The position numbers were made by a program, and so were the translations under genes. The notes beneath the pieces are model-generated. The model was not told the DNA's origin and did no database searches. It saw nothing but the letters and a program-made list of their open reading frames with translations. A stretch of DNA of 64,000 nucleotides from Neckera pumila (Eukaryota; Streptophyta; Bryopsida; Hypnales; Neckeraceae), in NCBI GenBank assembly GCA_963969595.1, contig OZ018410.1:36561413-36625412 (forward strand), in the 5' to 3' direction. Positions within the stretch are counted from its first letter, which is position 1. Every line of letters starts with the position of its first letter. Below, in pieces: positions 47,196 to 59,400 of this stretch.

Positions 47196-48484
47196 CTATA
47201 TCTCTCTCTGCTCTCTCTCTGCTCTTTCTCTGCTCTCTCTCTGCTCTCTCTCTACTCTCTCTCTCTCTCTGCTCTCTACTCTCTCTCTCTGCTCTCTACT
47301 CTCTCTCTCTGCTCTCTCTCTCTGCTCTCTCTCTCAGCTCTCTCTCTCAGCTCTCTCTCTCAGCTCTCTCTCTCAGCTCTCTCTCTCAGCTCTCTCAGCT
47401 CTCTCAGCTCTCTCAGCTCTCTCAGCTCTCTCTCTCAGCTCTCTCTCTCAGCTCTCTCAGCTCTCTCTCAGCTCTCTCTCAGCTCTCTCTCAGCTCTCTC
47501 TCAGCTCTCTCTCAGCTCTCTCTCAGCTCTCTCTCAGCTCTCTCTCTGCTCTCTCTCAGCTCTCTCTCTGCTCTCTCTCTGCTCTCTCTCTGCTCTCTCT
47601 CTGCTCTCTCTCTGCTCTCTCTCTGCTCTCTCTGCTCTCTCTGCTCTCTCTGCTCTCTCTGCTCTCTCTGCTCTCTCTGCTCTCTCTGCTCTCTCTGCTC
47701 TCTCTGCTCTCTCTGCTCTCTCTGCTCTCTCTGCTCTCTCTGCTCTCTCTGCTCTCTCTGCTCTCTCTGCTCTCTCTGCTCTCTCTGCTCTCTCTGCTCT
47801 CTCTGCTCTCTCTGCTCTCTCTGCTCTCTCTGCTCTCTCTGCTCTCTCTGCTCTCTCTGCTCTCTCTGCTCTCTCTGCTCTCTCTGCTCTCTCTGCTCTC
47901 TCTGCTCTCTCTGCTCTCTCTGCTCTCTCTGCTCTCTCTGCTCTCTCTGCTCTCTCTGCTCTCTCTGCTCTCTCTGCTCTCTCTGCTCTCTCTGCTCTCT
48001 CTGCTCTCTCTGCTCTCTCTGCTCTCTCTGCTCTCTCTGCTCTCTCTGCTCTCTCTGCTCTCTCTGCTCTCTCTGCTCTCTCTGCTCTCTCTGCTCTCTC
48101 TGCTCTCTCTGCTCTCTCTGCTCTCTCTGCTCTCTCTGCTCTCTCTGCTCTCTCTGCTCTCTCTGCTCTCTCTGCTCTCTCTGCTCTCTCTGCTCTCTCT
48201 GCTCTCTCTGCTCTCTCTGCTCTCTCTGCTCTCTCTGCTCTCTCTGCTCTCTCTGCTCTCTCTGCTCTCTCTGCTCTCTCTGCTCTCTCTGCTCTCTCTG
48301 CTCTCTCTGCTCTCTCTGCTCTCTCTGCTCTCTGCTCTCTCTGCTCTCTCTGCTCTCTCTGCTCTCTCTGCTCTCTCTGCTCTCTCTGCTCTCTCTGCTC
48401 TCTCTGCTCTCTCTGCTCTCTCTGCTCTCTCTGCTCTCTCTGCTCTCTCTGCTCTCTCTGCTCTCTCTGCTCTCTCTGCTCTCT
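47196..48484. repeat. 9-bp satellite of unit GCTCTCTCT, open-ended
   Basis: It starts as irregular CT-rich repeats with GCTCTCTCTCTCA variants. From about 47620 it becomes a nearly perfect array of the 9-mer GCTCTCTCT, around 95 copies, with one shortened unit near 48330. It runs into an assembly gap, so the true length is unknown. Because the unit is 9 bases, every frame stays open and encodes repeats such as Ala-Leu-Ser; these are not genes. Confidence 0.95.
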
Positions 48485-48684
48485 NNNNNNNNNNNNNNNN
48501 NNNNNNNNNNNNNNNNNNNNNNNNNNNNNNNNNNNNNNNNNNNNNNNNNNNNNNNNNNNNNNNNNNNNNNNNNNNNNNNNNNNNNNNNNNNNNNNNNNNN
48601 NNNNNNNNNNNNNNNNNNNNNNNNNNNNNNNNNNNNNNNNNNNNNNNNNNNNNNNNNNNNNNNNNNNNNNNNNNNNNNNNNNNN
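48485..48684. other. Assembly gap (200 N)
   Basis: Exactly 200 undetermined bases, a size typical of a placeholder rather than a measured distance. It separates the 9-bp satellite from unique sequence. Confidence 0.98.
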
Positions 48685-49032
48685 ACGTGAATTGGCTGGA
48701 GTACTGTGCTGGTCAGTATATTGTCAGGTTTAACCTGCTCCACAGAGGTCATCGTCCTGCATCTTGATCCTTTCGAGACTAACTCATCAGTTTCAACTTT
48801 CAAGGGGATATCAGAGCTTCGAGCTCTCAAGCTGGTGCAGACGTGCGGTGTTGGTTCTGTATTTTCTCACTAAGTTTAATGTTGCCAAATTGGCCTGTAT
48901 CTTGTGGCACTGATACAAGCTGGTTAACTGTTTGAGAAATACCTTCTGCGGACCGAGTGCTTCAAGTGGGGACGTACACTACGTCAATCTTGTACAAAGT
49001 GTGTCAAGGTTCTCTCAACTGGGTGATTCACC

Positions 49033-49263
49033 ATGGCAGACGATTCTACTACCACGGGACAGGTTCTAGTGTATTTGGCATCATATTGTTACTTGGTTTC
49101 AAGTTAATAACTTTCTTTGTTCAATTCATGCAAAGGATAACAACTGGGGTTTAATTTAAGACACCCTTGCATACGTATTCTTAACAAACTACTTGTGTGT
49201 TGGGATGCATGGGCGCAGGTGAGATTATTCCCCCTTGAATTGGGCATCGGAAGTAGCTTCTGA
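49033..49263 (+). CDS. Candidate two-exon micro-gene, unit 2 (diverged)
   Basis: Exon 1 (49033-49062) reads MADDSTTTGQ before GT. A 156-base intron ends GGGCGCAG. Exon 2 (49219-49263) reads VRLFPLELGIGSSF and stops. Position relative to the upstream CT satellite and the ATGGGCGCAG/GTGAG junction match the other units, but the protein similarity is weak. It may be decayed. Confidence 0.2.
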
Positions 49264-49589
49264 TACTTTACGAAAATATTTTCCCCAAGTTCCCAGGACT
49301 TTCGCTGCCAGGGAGTTGTTGTATTCTTGATTTTGTACTTTTCTTGTGCATAATCAGGTCTCTTATGACCTATATTCTCACTACATGATTTTAGTCTTTG
49401 GAGTTATGATTTTCAGGACTATTGAACACTCATTTTCTACAGCTTAAATCCATGATTTGTGTCTAACTTTTCAAAAAGAGTTTGGCAATTTGATTTGCTT
49501 GTGAAGGCCAGATGATGGTAGTCGTGTCGTGCTTCAGATTCATCGTAATTTGTTAAGAAAGTGCCCAGTACTGGGATGTTGTGTAATTG

Positions 49590-49902
49590 TCTTCTCTCTC
49601 CCTCTCTCTCTCTCTCGCTCCCTCTCGCGCTCTCCCACTTGTGCGCTCCCCTCTCCCTCTCGCTCTCCCTCTCCCTCTCGCTCTCCCTCTCGCGCACTCC
49701 CTCTCCCTTTCCCTCCCCCTCTCGCTTGCCCTCTCCCTCCCCTTCTCCTCCTTCTCTCCATCCTTCTCTCCCATCCCCCTCTCGCTTGCCTCTCCCTCCC
49801 CCTCCCCCTCTCCCTCCTTCTCTCCATCCTTCTCTCCCTCCCCCTCTTCCTCCCCCTCTCCCTCCCCCTCCCTCCCCCTCCCTCCCTCTCCCTCCCTCTC
49901 AA
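49590..49902. repeat. CT/CCCT low-complexity tract, unit 3 of the array
   Basis: Imperfect CTCCCT and CTCTCC repeats with CTCGCTTGCC interspersed. It stands about 570 bases before the ATG at 50474. Long open frames on both strands here are a by-product of the repeat. Confidence 0.9.
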
Positions 49903-50473
49903 ATAAAACATAGCAAATAATTAACTATTTGCATGTGAGAGTTGACTCACAACTTACACCCATTTGATTGACGTTAGATTGAGTAATGGATTTCACGTAC
50001 ATGCATGCTGGAGTTGAGATGTTTCTAGCGTTGCCTTTAGGAAATACGAAGAGCTAGCAAACATTGCTGTAAAACAGCAAAGATGAACCAGTGTGAGAAG
50101 TTGACGAGGTAACAACAATAAACCAGTTTGCAAACATAAACCGGATAACAAGATTATACCAGGTCAAAAAAAATTTAAGGGATGAGGTATCAACCCAACC
50201 CTAACACCCTGCACCTTCAGAGGTGTTTCAAAACTCCCAGCCTAAGTTCATACCATGGCGTGTTTACATGCCCAAACGGATATGCATCAAAGGATAAGCC
50301 TGATCCATGCAAGATAATGTGGCGAGATATCCGGATGCTTTGCCGCCCTCAAGCTGCCTTACGATGACTTGAGCTTGTGACGTCCCTCCTGCTCGTGTTA
50401 CAGCCCTTCTGCTTTGACAGCACAGACTAGCTACGCCAAGATACACTGACTCAACATTGCTACTCCTTGCACC

Positions 50474-50784
50474 ATGGATACTGAAATGGCAACTCAGGTG
50501 CCATTAATTGTAGCTTGAAATTTGGTTGAGAGTCTGTTTGTTGCAATGATGCTTTAATAACTTTGTTTGCTTTTGAAACAATGTTCAATACAACTTTAAA
50601 GTTTGGTTGCCTAGTTTTATCTTTGATTTGGATAACAACTGTTATCACGCTGAAGACACCTCGTGTACATCTGCTAACATACGTCTTGTTTGTTTGGTGG
50701 GCATGGGCACAAGTGAGGCGTGATTTTGTAAGATTGGAGCTCTGCTCCAAGCTTACGGCTGTCTGTTTTCTTCCCCATGCGTGA
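50474..50784 (+). pseudogene. Candidate two-exon micro-gene, unit 3, acceptor altered
   Basis: Exon 1 (50474-50497) reads MDTEMATQ. The second block (50713-50784) reads VRRDFVRLELCSKL and ends 9 residues later. The base before GTGAGG is A (CACAA) where units 1, 2 and 4 have G, so the expected AG acceptor is lost and the nearest AG would shift the frame. The second block still matches unit 4 closely, so the damage looks recent. Function unknown. Confidence 0.3.
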
Positions 50785-51235
50785 ACTTTTACAATTGTCC
50801 GGTGATACATTCCTTATTATTCTGGAATAATATAATAGGGTTCAAGAATCTTTATGTATTTTGATACCGTTGGAGTCAAGATCGGGTTAAAATTTTTTTT
50901 TAAGAAAGATGCTACGATTGCTATACTGGTGTCCACTTTGTGTTGACACCTATGCCTAGTTAAACTTTTTTATTTATGAGAAGTGCAAGGTCAGTTGTGA
51001 TCCCGCCCTCCCTCCCAGACTTATTCAACTTGTTTTGTGAACACAAAATAAGCTAAGTGCTGATCGTTTTGATAGGTCTGTGACTTGAAAGTAAGTGATT
51101 TCTCATACGAAAAAGTGCACAGACTTGGTCGTTTTTTGTGTTTCTTAGTGTTTCTACCACTCTTGAGAATGAAATAGTACTGTCTTGACTTTGAACTGAA
51201 AGAAAGAGCCCAGAAATGGGGTGACTTGTTTGACT

Positions 51236-51262
51236 TTCTCTCTCTCTCTCCCTCTCTCTCTC
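51236..51262. repeat. Short CT microsatellite, unit 4 of the array
   Basis: A 27-base CT-rich tract preceded by GCCCAGAAATGGGGTGACTT, a phrase also found before the CT tracts at 49563-49600 and 52530-52570 in diverged form. Confidence 0.85.
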
Positions 51263-51715
51263 TGGAACTTAAGCAAGTCTAAAATTACACAGGCAAGAGC
51301 TATGTCTAAAACTAAGTACAGTTAAGCAAAGTGCTAATTTGCACTTACTTTGTTGCCACTACTAGTGAAACAGGGGCATGCTTTGCTATACTTCAGTAAA
51401 CTTGGAAAAAGTTCAAGTATGGGCCTCCATGGGTGCACATACTTGCAATCTAAATCAAGATAATGTCCATTGACTCTCACAGGCCCATCTAACACACCAC
51501 TGTAAAAGTCAGAAAAACGTGCGGGTACATGCAAAAGTGGAGTATCGGACTTCAATTTGTCCCTCTCAAACTAAGGCCTGCAAGCACTTGAGTTTTATCT
51601 CATTTTTGATGTTGTCTCTCTTGCCCGGGCGTTTAGAACAAGCTTGATCCACAAAGTTTTTGCAAGCACTTGAGTTTTGTTGCAGTGTTACCCCCATCAG
51701 ACAAGCTGCAAAGAC

Positions 51716-52042
51716 ATGGACACGGAAATGTCTTCTCAGGTCCCTGCTTTACAAGTTCTGTTAGAGAATAGGGTTGGCGTGATGATATTCTAATATTAAA
51801 TTGTATTTTTGTGTATACAATTGAGGGATATGCTTTGTTACGAGTTGAATTGCATGTTTGATTTTTTTACTTGGATAACAACTAACACCACACTGCTGAC
51901 ACCTCGTGTATGTACACTAACACGCATTCTGTTTGTTTGGTGTGCATGGGCACAGGTGAGGCGTGACGTCCTAAAAATCGAGCTTTGCTCTCAACTTATG
52001 ACTTTCCATATTCCCATCTCAACCCTATCAAGTATTCTATAA
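51716..52042 (+). CDS. Candidate two-exon micro-gene, unit 4
   Basis: Exon 1 (51716-51739) reads MDTEMSSQ before GT. A 216-base intron ends GGGCACAG after a T-rich stretch. Exon 2 (51956-52042) reads VRRDVLKIELCSQL and ends 14 residues later, giving a 36-residue product. This is the best-formed unit: donor, acceptor and frame are all intact. No family is recognised, and there is no signal peptide or membrane segment in the short product. Confidence 0.33.
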
Positions 52043-53440
52043 GTTCATACAAGTGTGAAATTGATATAGCAGCAGTCAGGATTTTGTTATATCTAGATTT
52101 CTTGAACCTTTTTAGTGTCAAGATTTGGATGTAAATGAGCTGTGTTTATAACCTTTGCCTAGAGACAGCATTGTTCAATTTGTCATGTACTTTACATACA
52201 AATGGACAGATCAGCTTACATACTTGCTATTGTATTCATAAGCTGTTGCCTTGTTCATGAACTGACTCTTACAAAAAGTTCCCACCTTCCCTCCCAGGCT
52301 TGGTAGACTCTATGAGTTAGCTATGCAACTCTGTAGTTTGCAACCTGATATTACTTCCATTTGCTAGACCTCATAAAGTAATTCTTGTTTATTTCATGCA
52401 AGCTCTGAGAAGTTAAGCCATATCTAGTAATTTATCGGATCTTTCTTGTTTGTGGGCTAAGCCTTTGCCGTGCTAAGAGTTGGGCAAATGAGCACTGAAG
52501 CTATCTGGAAGAATGAACTGTGAGAACAAGCCCTTAAATGGGGTGTCTAGACTTGTCTAGCTCTATCTTCTCTCTCTCTCCTAGATAGGGAAAAGACATG
52601 CATGTCTCTCTCAATTTGATTCTATACGTATGACTCTATAGGGAGGATTCTTTTGTTGTCAACAATCTAGATTATCATCATTGAATTCTCAAAAATCCAT
52701 TAGATTACATCACTTTTAGTATTAGCAATTATAACACTCTTTCTAGGATAAGTCCTTAGTTTTTCAGTTCTACACCAACCTTTGAACTCCTTATTAGTTT
52801 TGACTCATATATTGGAGGAAGGAACATAGCTTGCTGCCTAGCCTTCTTATAATCTTTCTTCATATTAAACTTAATTAAGCTATCTCAGTGAACTCATCCT
52901 ACTTTGTTACTATTTGTATTGTGCTTCACAAGGCAAGTTTCAACCTTTGTCAATAGAGTGAGCCAATCACATCATGATTATTGGTTGAAGGTCTTAGACT
53001 ACAAAATTGGGACTCACAACTATGACAACCTTAGTTGTATTACTTTTCCATTGTCTTGTATGATTCAATCTTCTTATTAAAGCCTCTAGCTCAAATTAAT
53101 GAATTCACTTCCTTAGAACTACTAGTTATCCAACCTTTGAAGCTCATCAAGTCAAGTCTTGAGGTGCAAATCTATAGGACACAATATGTGGGACAACTCA
53201 GGGACAACTAAGAAGACACCTTATTGGTACTACCAAGAATCAAACTCATGATCTCCTTGTTTATATTCTTCGAAGATCTTTTAGATTTAACATAATAAAT
53301 AGAAGTATAACTACAAGACACATGATTTTAGACCAAAGACTTGGAGAAAAATAACTATAACAAATCCAAATCAACATACATCCTCGAACTTTAGAACTTA
53401 GAATTCAAAGGCAAACTTTTGGACTCACATGAGGCCCACC
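52043..53440. other. End of the tandem array and gene-free interval
   Basis: The first 540 bases carry the last array landmarks: CCCACCTTCCCTCCCAGG near 52280, AAATGGGGTGTC near 52536 and a short CT tract at 52569-52581. The remainder up to the hydrolase stop codon has no recognisable gene; part of it may be the 3' untranslated region of that - strand gene. Confidence 0.4.
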
Positions 53441-56400
53441 TCAATTGGATGCAACACCTTCTAAAAATGCAATTGTCTCTTTTGCAAACTCTGTCCATTG
53501 CTTCTCCAAACTAATAATAGCAATCTCATCTGGACTTTGGTACCCATAATCCCCCACTTGGTAGTGATTTGCCCCTTCTACAACTACAAACTTTGTTCTC
53601 TTTAAGTTCACCAGTGGTCCGTTTCCCTTGGGTGGCGGATCCGTGTACAAGTACCGATATCGATCATATCCACCAAGCCTAATATCATCTAACGTCCCAT
53701 AGATATTCACCATTGGGAGTGGATTCTCAGTCAAATTTTGCGCCCACCCTCCTGCATGCATGACCGCTGCATAAATCCTCTTTCCGAAGGATGCAACATA
53801 GCTGCTAGTAGCAACACCTCCAAGGGAGTGTCCACCTACTGCCCATTTGCCATTTGGAACTTGGTTGAAGAGGGGGGAATCAATCACGGCATTTGCTTCT
53901 TCAAAATTTAACAAGGCAAAGCGCAATGGCATTTGGACAATGACTACCAAGTGACCACGGGCGGCAATTTCAAAGGCAAGGGGGAAGTAGGCGCGAGCAT
54001 CGACTGCTGCACCAGGGTAGTACACGAGGCCTCCTTTAATGACCTGCTTTTAGAGTATATCCAACAACAATTAATCCTAAATTGTAAAGAATTCCATGAA
54101 GGTCTAAAAAGTTATAAGTTACTTGCTTTTCAATTGTAACGATATTTGAAGATGCAATTATTGACTCAAGTAGAATAAAAATTGTACGGAATGGAGAGGC
54201 TTTTTGCAATGCAAGGGATGAAAGTTGGTTTTCATATTTGTCTGATTGAAAATATACTATGGTTTCTATTGAATTTGTGAATGTTCCAAAAGATTTTGTA
54301 ATTTCTAGATAGTATTGTACAAATTCAACTCTTAGAACACAAACCATGTACTAAATATGTTAAGACATATACCATTGGATATACCACTGGTTTGATAATT
54401 CAACAATTAACATCTTTCTTTGGAATGTCATTTTAACATCAAAAAACAATCATAGTCAACTTTACATAGCTATTGAATAAGTAGTTGTAAATATTGCAAC
54501 CTTTTAGGCAGAGAATAGTAATCCACACTAGGAGCTAAAATGTGACATGCCATTTTGTGTTTGATTGTAACATTTTGAGCCACATATATGGGTCTCAAAA
54601 ACATTATTGAAGGCCTAAGAATATAGGCTCAAAAAAATTATGTGTGAACTAGGAGGTTAGGCCACCTCATTGTTTTCTTCTTAGATATTTAACCTTCTTT
54701 CAATTTGAAAAGGACATGTACAATTGGTAGAGAATGTCATGAATTTCTTGAGGTGTGACCCATAAATTTAATTTCAATCACATGTCCATCTTCACTCTAA
54801 AAGACAAAGCCTATGACCAAGTTATGTAGCTAGAAATAATTAGATTTTTGGATGAAGGGATGCATTTAATTGCATTCTTTTTCTAAAGCTTTTCTAAAAG
54901 TCATTCATTGGATATTTTTAGTCCTTGGCATCTATAATGTATTAAAAAAATTAATGGCATTCTTCCAAAAAACAAAGAAATAAAATCTTTTGAATTGAAG
55001 GTAATTATACTTTAATCCATTCAAATAAGCATCTTAGCATTTGCTTCCTATTACGAAACCACTCTAAGTTTTGGAGAGGTCTTGTCAAAAGATAAATAGA
55101 AGCTCTTCAATATCTTAGCATGCATTTTAGGACATTGTATGAATAGCTATGCAATTTCAAAGTGTTGAAAGTAGACGTATCCAAAATCAGCCTTAGGCTC
55201 TTAAATGAATAATGGTTGTAAATTAAAGGCAAGAATTTATAGTAGTTGGTTTTTAAAACAATTCACAGTTAGATATTGGTACCCTAAAATTATTATTTGG
55301 TAAGGTTGTAATGAGTCAAATGCAATAGCTATGTTTATTGTGGTCCACGATACTTTAGATACTAATGCAACAACAATATCCATTCAAATATCCCACACTT
55401 CATACAATCTTCAAAAAAAATTAACCTAAGTGGAAACTTATACCTTCAAATTTTCATATACACAATGGAATATATGGTCACTTATTCATATAGTATTCAA
55501 ATGCAATTTTTGGATTACATCTAATATGAGCTACAATTTGTCTATATCTAAAAAAAATATTACACCTCCTTTTTAGTTGATAAAACTTTACATTAGAAAA
55601 AATGGGATGACAAAAATTGCCAACCTTTGGGGATTGAAAAAAAAATCTTACTTTTGACTTTTTTGTATTCTTTTTCTTGCAATAAGACTCATTTTTCAAT
55701 TATCTAAACAAAAATAAAAAATATTTCTCTTAATTTCCAAAAACAAAACAACAAACTAGATAAATATACTTGAAAATTATTCAAAGGATACAAAGTAGAA
55801 ACATGCATACCGTTGGGGTAAAAGCCCACCACGATCGATTTAGGGTGGTGTTGGGGACAGGCACTTGTGTGCAGTGGACCCGGATATCACTCGGATAGGG
55901 TTTTGAGATGTTTTTCCCAGGCATCAATCTCTCATTATCACAAAATGAGAGAGCTTTCTCACCAGCACCACTCCAAGTAATGACCCTAAGTGCGGTGAAA
56001 ATCCTCTCTACAATGTTGGAGAAGTCTGCATTTGTCAAAGCTGAATTGCATAGAAAAATGTTATATTAGAAAAAATCCTTAACCCCTCAAGCATTGGGGG
56101 TGCAAAAAACAATGTTGCATAAGCCACCTGGTGGCCTTATGGGCCTTTAGGGGAACCTTTATTCGTAAGATGTAACCTTATACAATTGCTGTAGATACTA
56201 AGTGTCTGATGGATGACTTTAGTTGAGACTGGAGGATGATATAAAACATTTTTTCATTCAATTTATTTATTTGGAAGATACTTGAGTACAGATTCAATGA
56301 ATGCTAATGCAAAGTCCTTCATTATGGTCTTACTGACTTTTCTAAAGAAGAAGATGCTCAAATGCTCAATCCACAGATCACCCTTGTAGTGTATTTTGGC

Positions 56401-59400
56401 CATTTCTTGCTTTGTTCTCTTGATGTGAATTTCAACCATAAAAATGATCTTTTTTGAATTTGAGCACAACTAATGAGATGAAGCTTATCACATATAGTTT
56501 CTACTCCAATTGAAAATTTTGAAAAGATCTGAAATTTCAATATTTTATAGCACTATCAACTTTGAGCTTCTAATTGTGGTTTACAGTTGATTTCTACTAT
56601 AGAACGACATGGTAACTTTTGTTTATACTATAATATTTTACACTATATTATACATCTATAGTAAAAATTTCAGGGTTTTTGAGTATGTTTTGTATATGAT
56701 AAAAAAAATCTTCATTTCTTTCTTAAGAAATTCACAGTAATTTCAAATTTTTCAAAAAAATTTGAAATTTTTTTAATTTATAACAGACATGTGACTTCAT
56801 CTTTGAAAAATAAATAACAATAAATAAATTTTTTAGTTCATATCTAGTTGGAAAATGGCAACAAACAGAGTAATGGATAGTGAGGCTAGAACTTAGTGGT
56901 CATGGGTTTGTCTTTATAGGATTAAAGAATGCTATGCCTATGACCAAGGTAATCACCAAAGCTACTCTGATTATTGGACCAATAGGTGTATTCTATGTTT
57001 CTATTGTGAACAATAAAGTCATCCATCGACCACTTTTTGGCCCCAGTGTCATTAAGGGTTAAAGGAAACCAATCAAAAATAAAGAAAAGAACCATCATAG
57101 AAGCCTAAAGAAAAGTTCATTATAATCTTGCATCAATTTATGACACTTTTTCCAATAAGTAAGTAAGATTTAGGTTACATTAGGTTGAATTGGTGGCGAC
57201 AATCAATGTCTCTGATGAGGTGATGGAGTGATTAGTCACTATAGTAGGAACCTCCACCTTTTGAGTGTAAATTTATTACAGGAAGTGACTTTTCACACCT
57301 TCATGTTGTGGCTATGTTAAGAAATACTAGGCTAATATAGAAGAGTAAAATGAACATGATTATGGATTCACTTTTTGTTGATGTGGGTTAGTCTAGACTC
57401 TAAAGACTCTTTTAGGCCAATTGGACACCACACTTCAAAAACTCATAACAAATTCATATTTTTTCAAAAAAATAAAGTTTCAATTACTCTTTTTATTTCC
57501 TACATTTGTCTTCATATAAATTTTTTAGAAATTCAACAAATCAATGCTAATATGAAAAACCAATCATTTTTGCGTGCCATAGGCTAGTTTACCAAGAACC
57601 CTAAATGATCAAAAGTGTCCTTACATAACCTGGAAGTCCAATTCAAAGAATTGTAACTTTTGCATCTAATGTCCAAATTCAATAAAAAAAAAATTGGAAA
57701 ATCTACATTCTTTCTTCTGGTTTATGTAGTAAATTTTTGGATCAATTCAAGATATATTAATATTTTGGAAGCCATTTGAAGTTCACAGGTTCAAATTGAC
57801 TTTACCAAACTACATTTTGATGGCTGCAACTTTGGGAGCTTATATCTCCTTCATCCAATGTTTGTTTTCAATAAAATTGTTGGATTTTGTTCCCCCAGAA
57901 GTCTAGTTATTGTGGTAAATTTTGTATGTCAATCCAAGTTGTTTTGAATGTTTGGGAGCAATTCAAAGTTCAAAATCCTGACATTTTTGGATTATAGTGA
58001 ACTTTGGCGGCTTGTTTCTTCTTCATATAGTGTCCATTTTCAATAATTGTATTTGGAAAAGTTGCATATGTTAGTCTAGTTAGTATGATTAAATTCTTGT
58101 CAATCCAAAAAGTTATGAGTAATTGAAAAGCATTTTAGTTGTGGTTGAGCCTTAAATGTGTTTTTTGCAACTTTCCTTGCTAGTTTTTGACATTTGAAAG
58201 CCATTTTGCAGACACAATGAGTCAGTTGAATGTTGCTAGGAAAATTTAAGCATCCTTTTTTAACACTAAAACATTATAATCTTGCAATCCATATAGCCAA
58301 ATGACTCTAAATTTGAATCACGTCATCTACAATATGCATTAGAGGAAATTTTAGGCCTCTGGAGGGCTGCTCCACAACCCATTGAAGTACTCTGAAATTT
58401 GCTTTTATTTTGCTCAAAAAAAAAAAATTCCCCTATTTCTGCCTTGTTGAAATTGCAGCGGCAGTGGCATAGGAACCCATAATTCCGAATAAAAAATTAT
58501 TAAAAAAAAAAAAAATTGCAAAACTTGACTACTCACTAAGAGCAATTTTGAAGTTGATAGGCCATGCAAAGAATAGCACGGCATGTCAACTTCGGATGGC
58601 CCTCCAAGGGGTTGAATTTTTCTCTAATGAGTAAGTGCTAGACAAGAGTGTACAGTTGAAATTTCTATACTTCAATGACATTTAGGTCTATAACATTTCA
58701 AAAGCAATGACGTTTTCCAACCCAAAAAGGCCTTGGTCCTTTAGGGGTTAAATACAAGGGTTCTCAATAATACATGTTTTTACACAAATACTAATATCTT
58801 TAGATGCTTAACAAGATTTAAAAAGTTTACGTGCAAAAGATTTCTATATCTTAATCAAGAAAATATTCTAAAAAACAAGCTTCAAACCATATGTCCATAC
58901 GTCCAGATCCAGAAACACAAGATTGGTGGTAATGCTCTTCTCTTCACAAACTTCCTAAATTTGATACGAAACATTTGACAACAAAACACTAGTAGAAGGG
59001 ATGATCTTTGTCCAACAATGAATAATGCAAGAGCATGGTGCCCAAGACTCATATTGACACTAGCTTGGTGCCACAATGGGCCTTGGGCACCATGCTCTAC
59101 CAATAGTCATTGATGCCCAAAGTCCACCCATCTACTAATGGAACAATTGAATACATTAACTTGTCCTATTAGTGAGGGAGAAATTAGCATCAACTAGAAA
59201 ATTGGTGTCACCAAAAATTCTATTTGAGTTTGTGAAGATTGATATAATTCAATAAAATTTCAATCTGAACTCATTCAAAATAGTGTGACTTCCTCTTGCC
59301 AGGCCGCTTGTGGCTGGCAGGCTACCAGGCTTTTACTGTGCCCTTCTTTGCAACGAAATTCCATTTCATTCATTTTAAGAAAAAAATAGTGTGACTTTGG

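Noticed and set aside
47157..48830. Long open frames over the satellite, encoding Ala-Leu-Ser or Arg-Glu-Ser repeats on the two strands
   Set aside because: They arise because the 9-bp unit has no stop in these frames, and they run through the run of N. Not proteins.
49437..49920. Six overlapping frames rich in Ser/Pro/Leu or Arg/Glu/Gly
   Set aside because: Low-complexity CTCCCT tract translated in several frames; no support for a gene.
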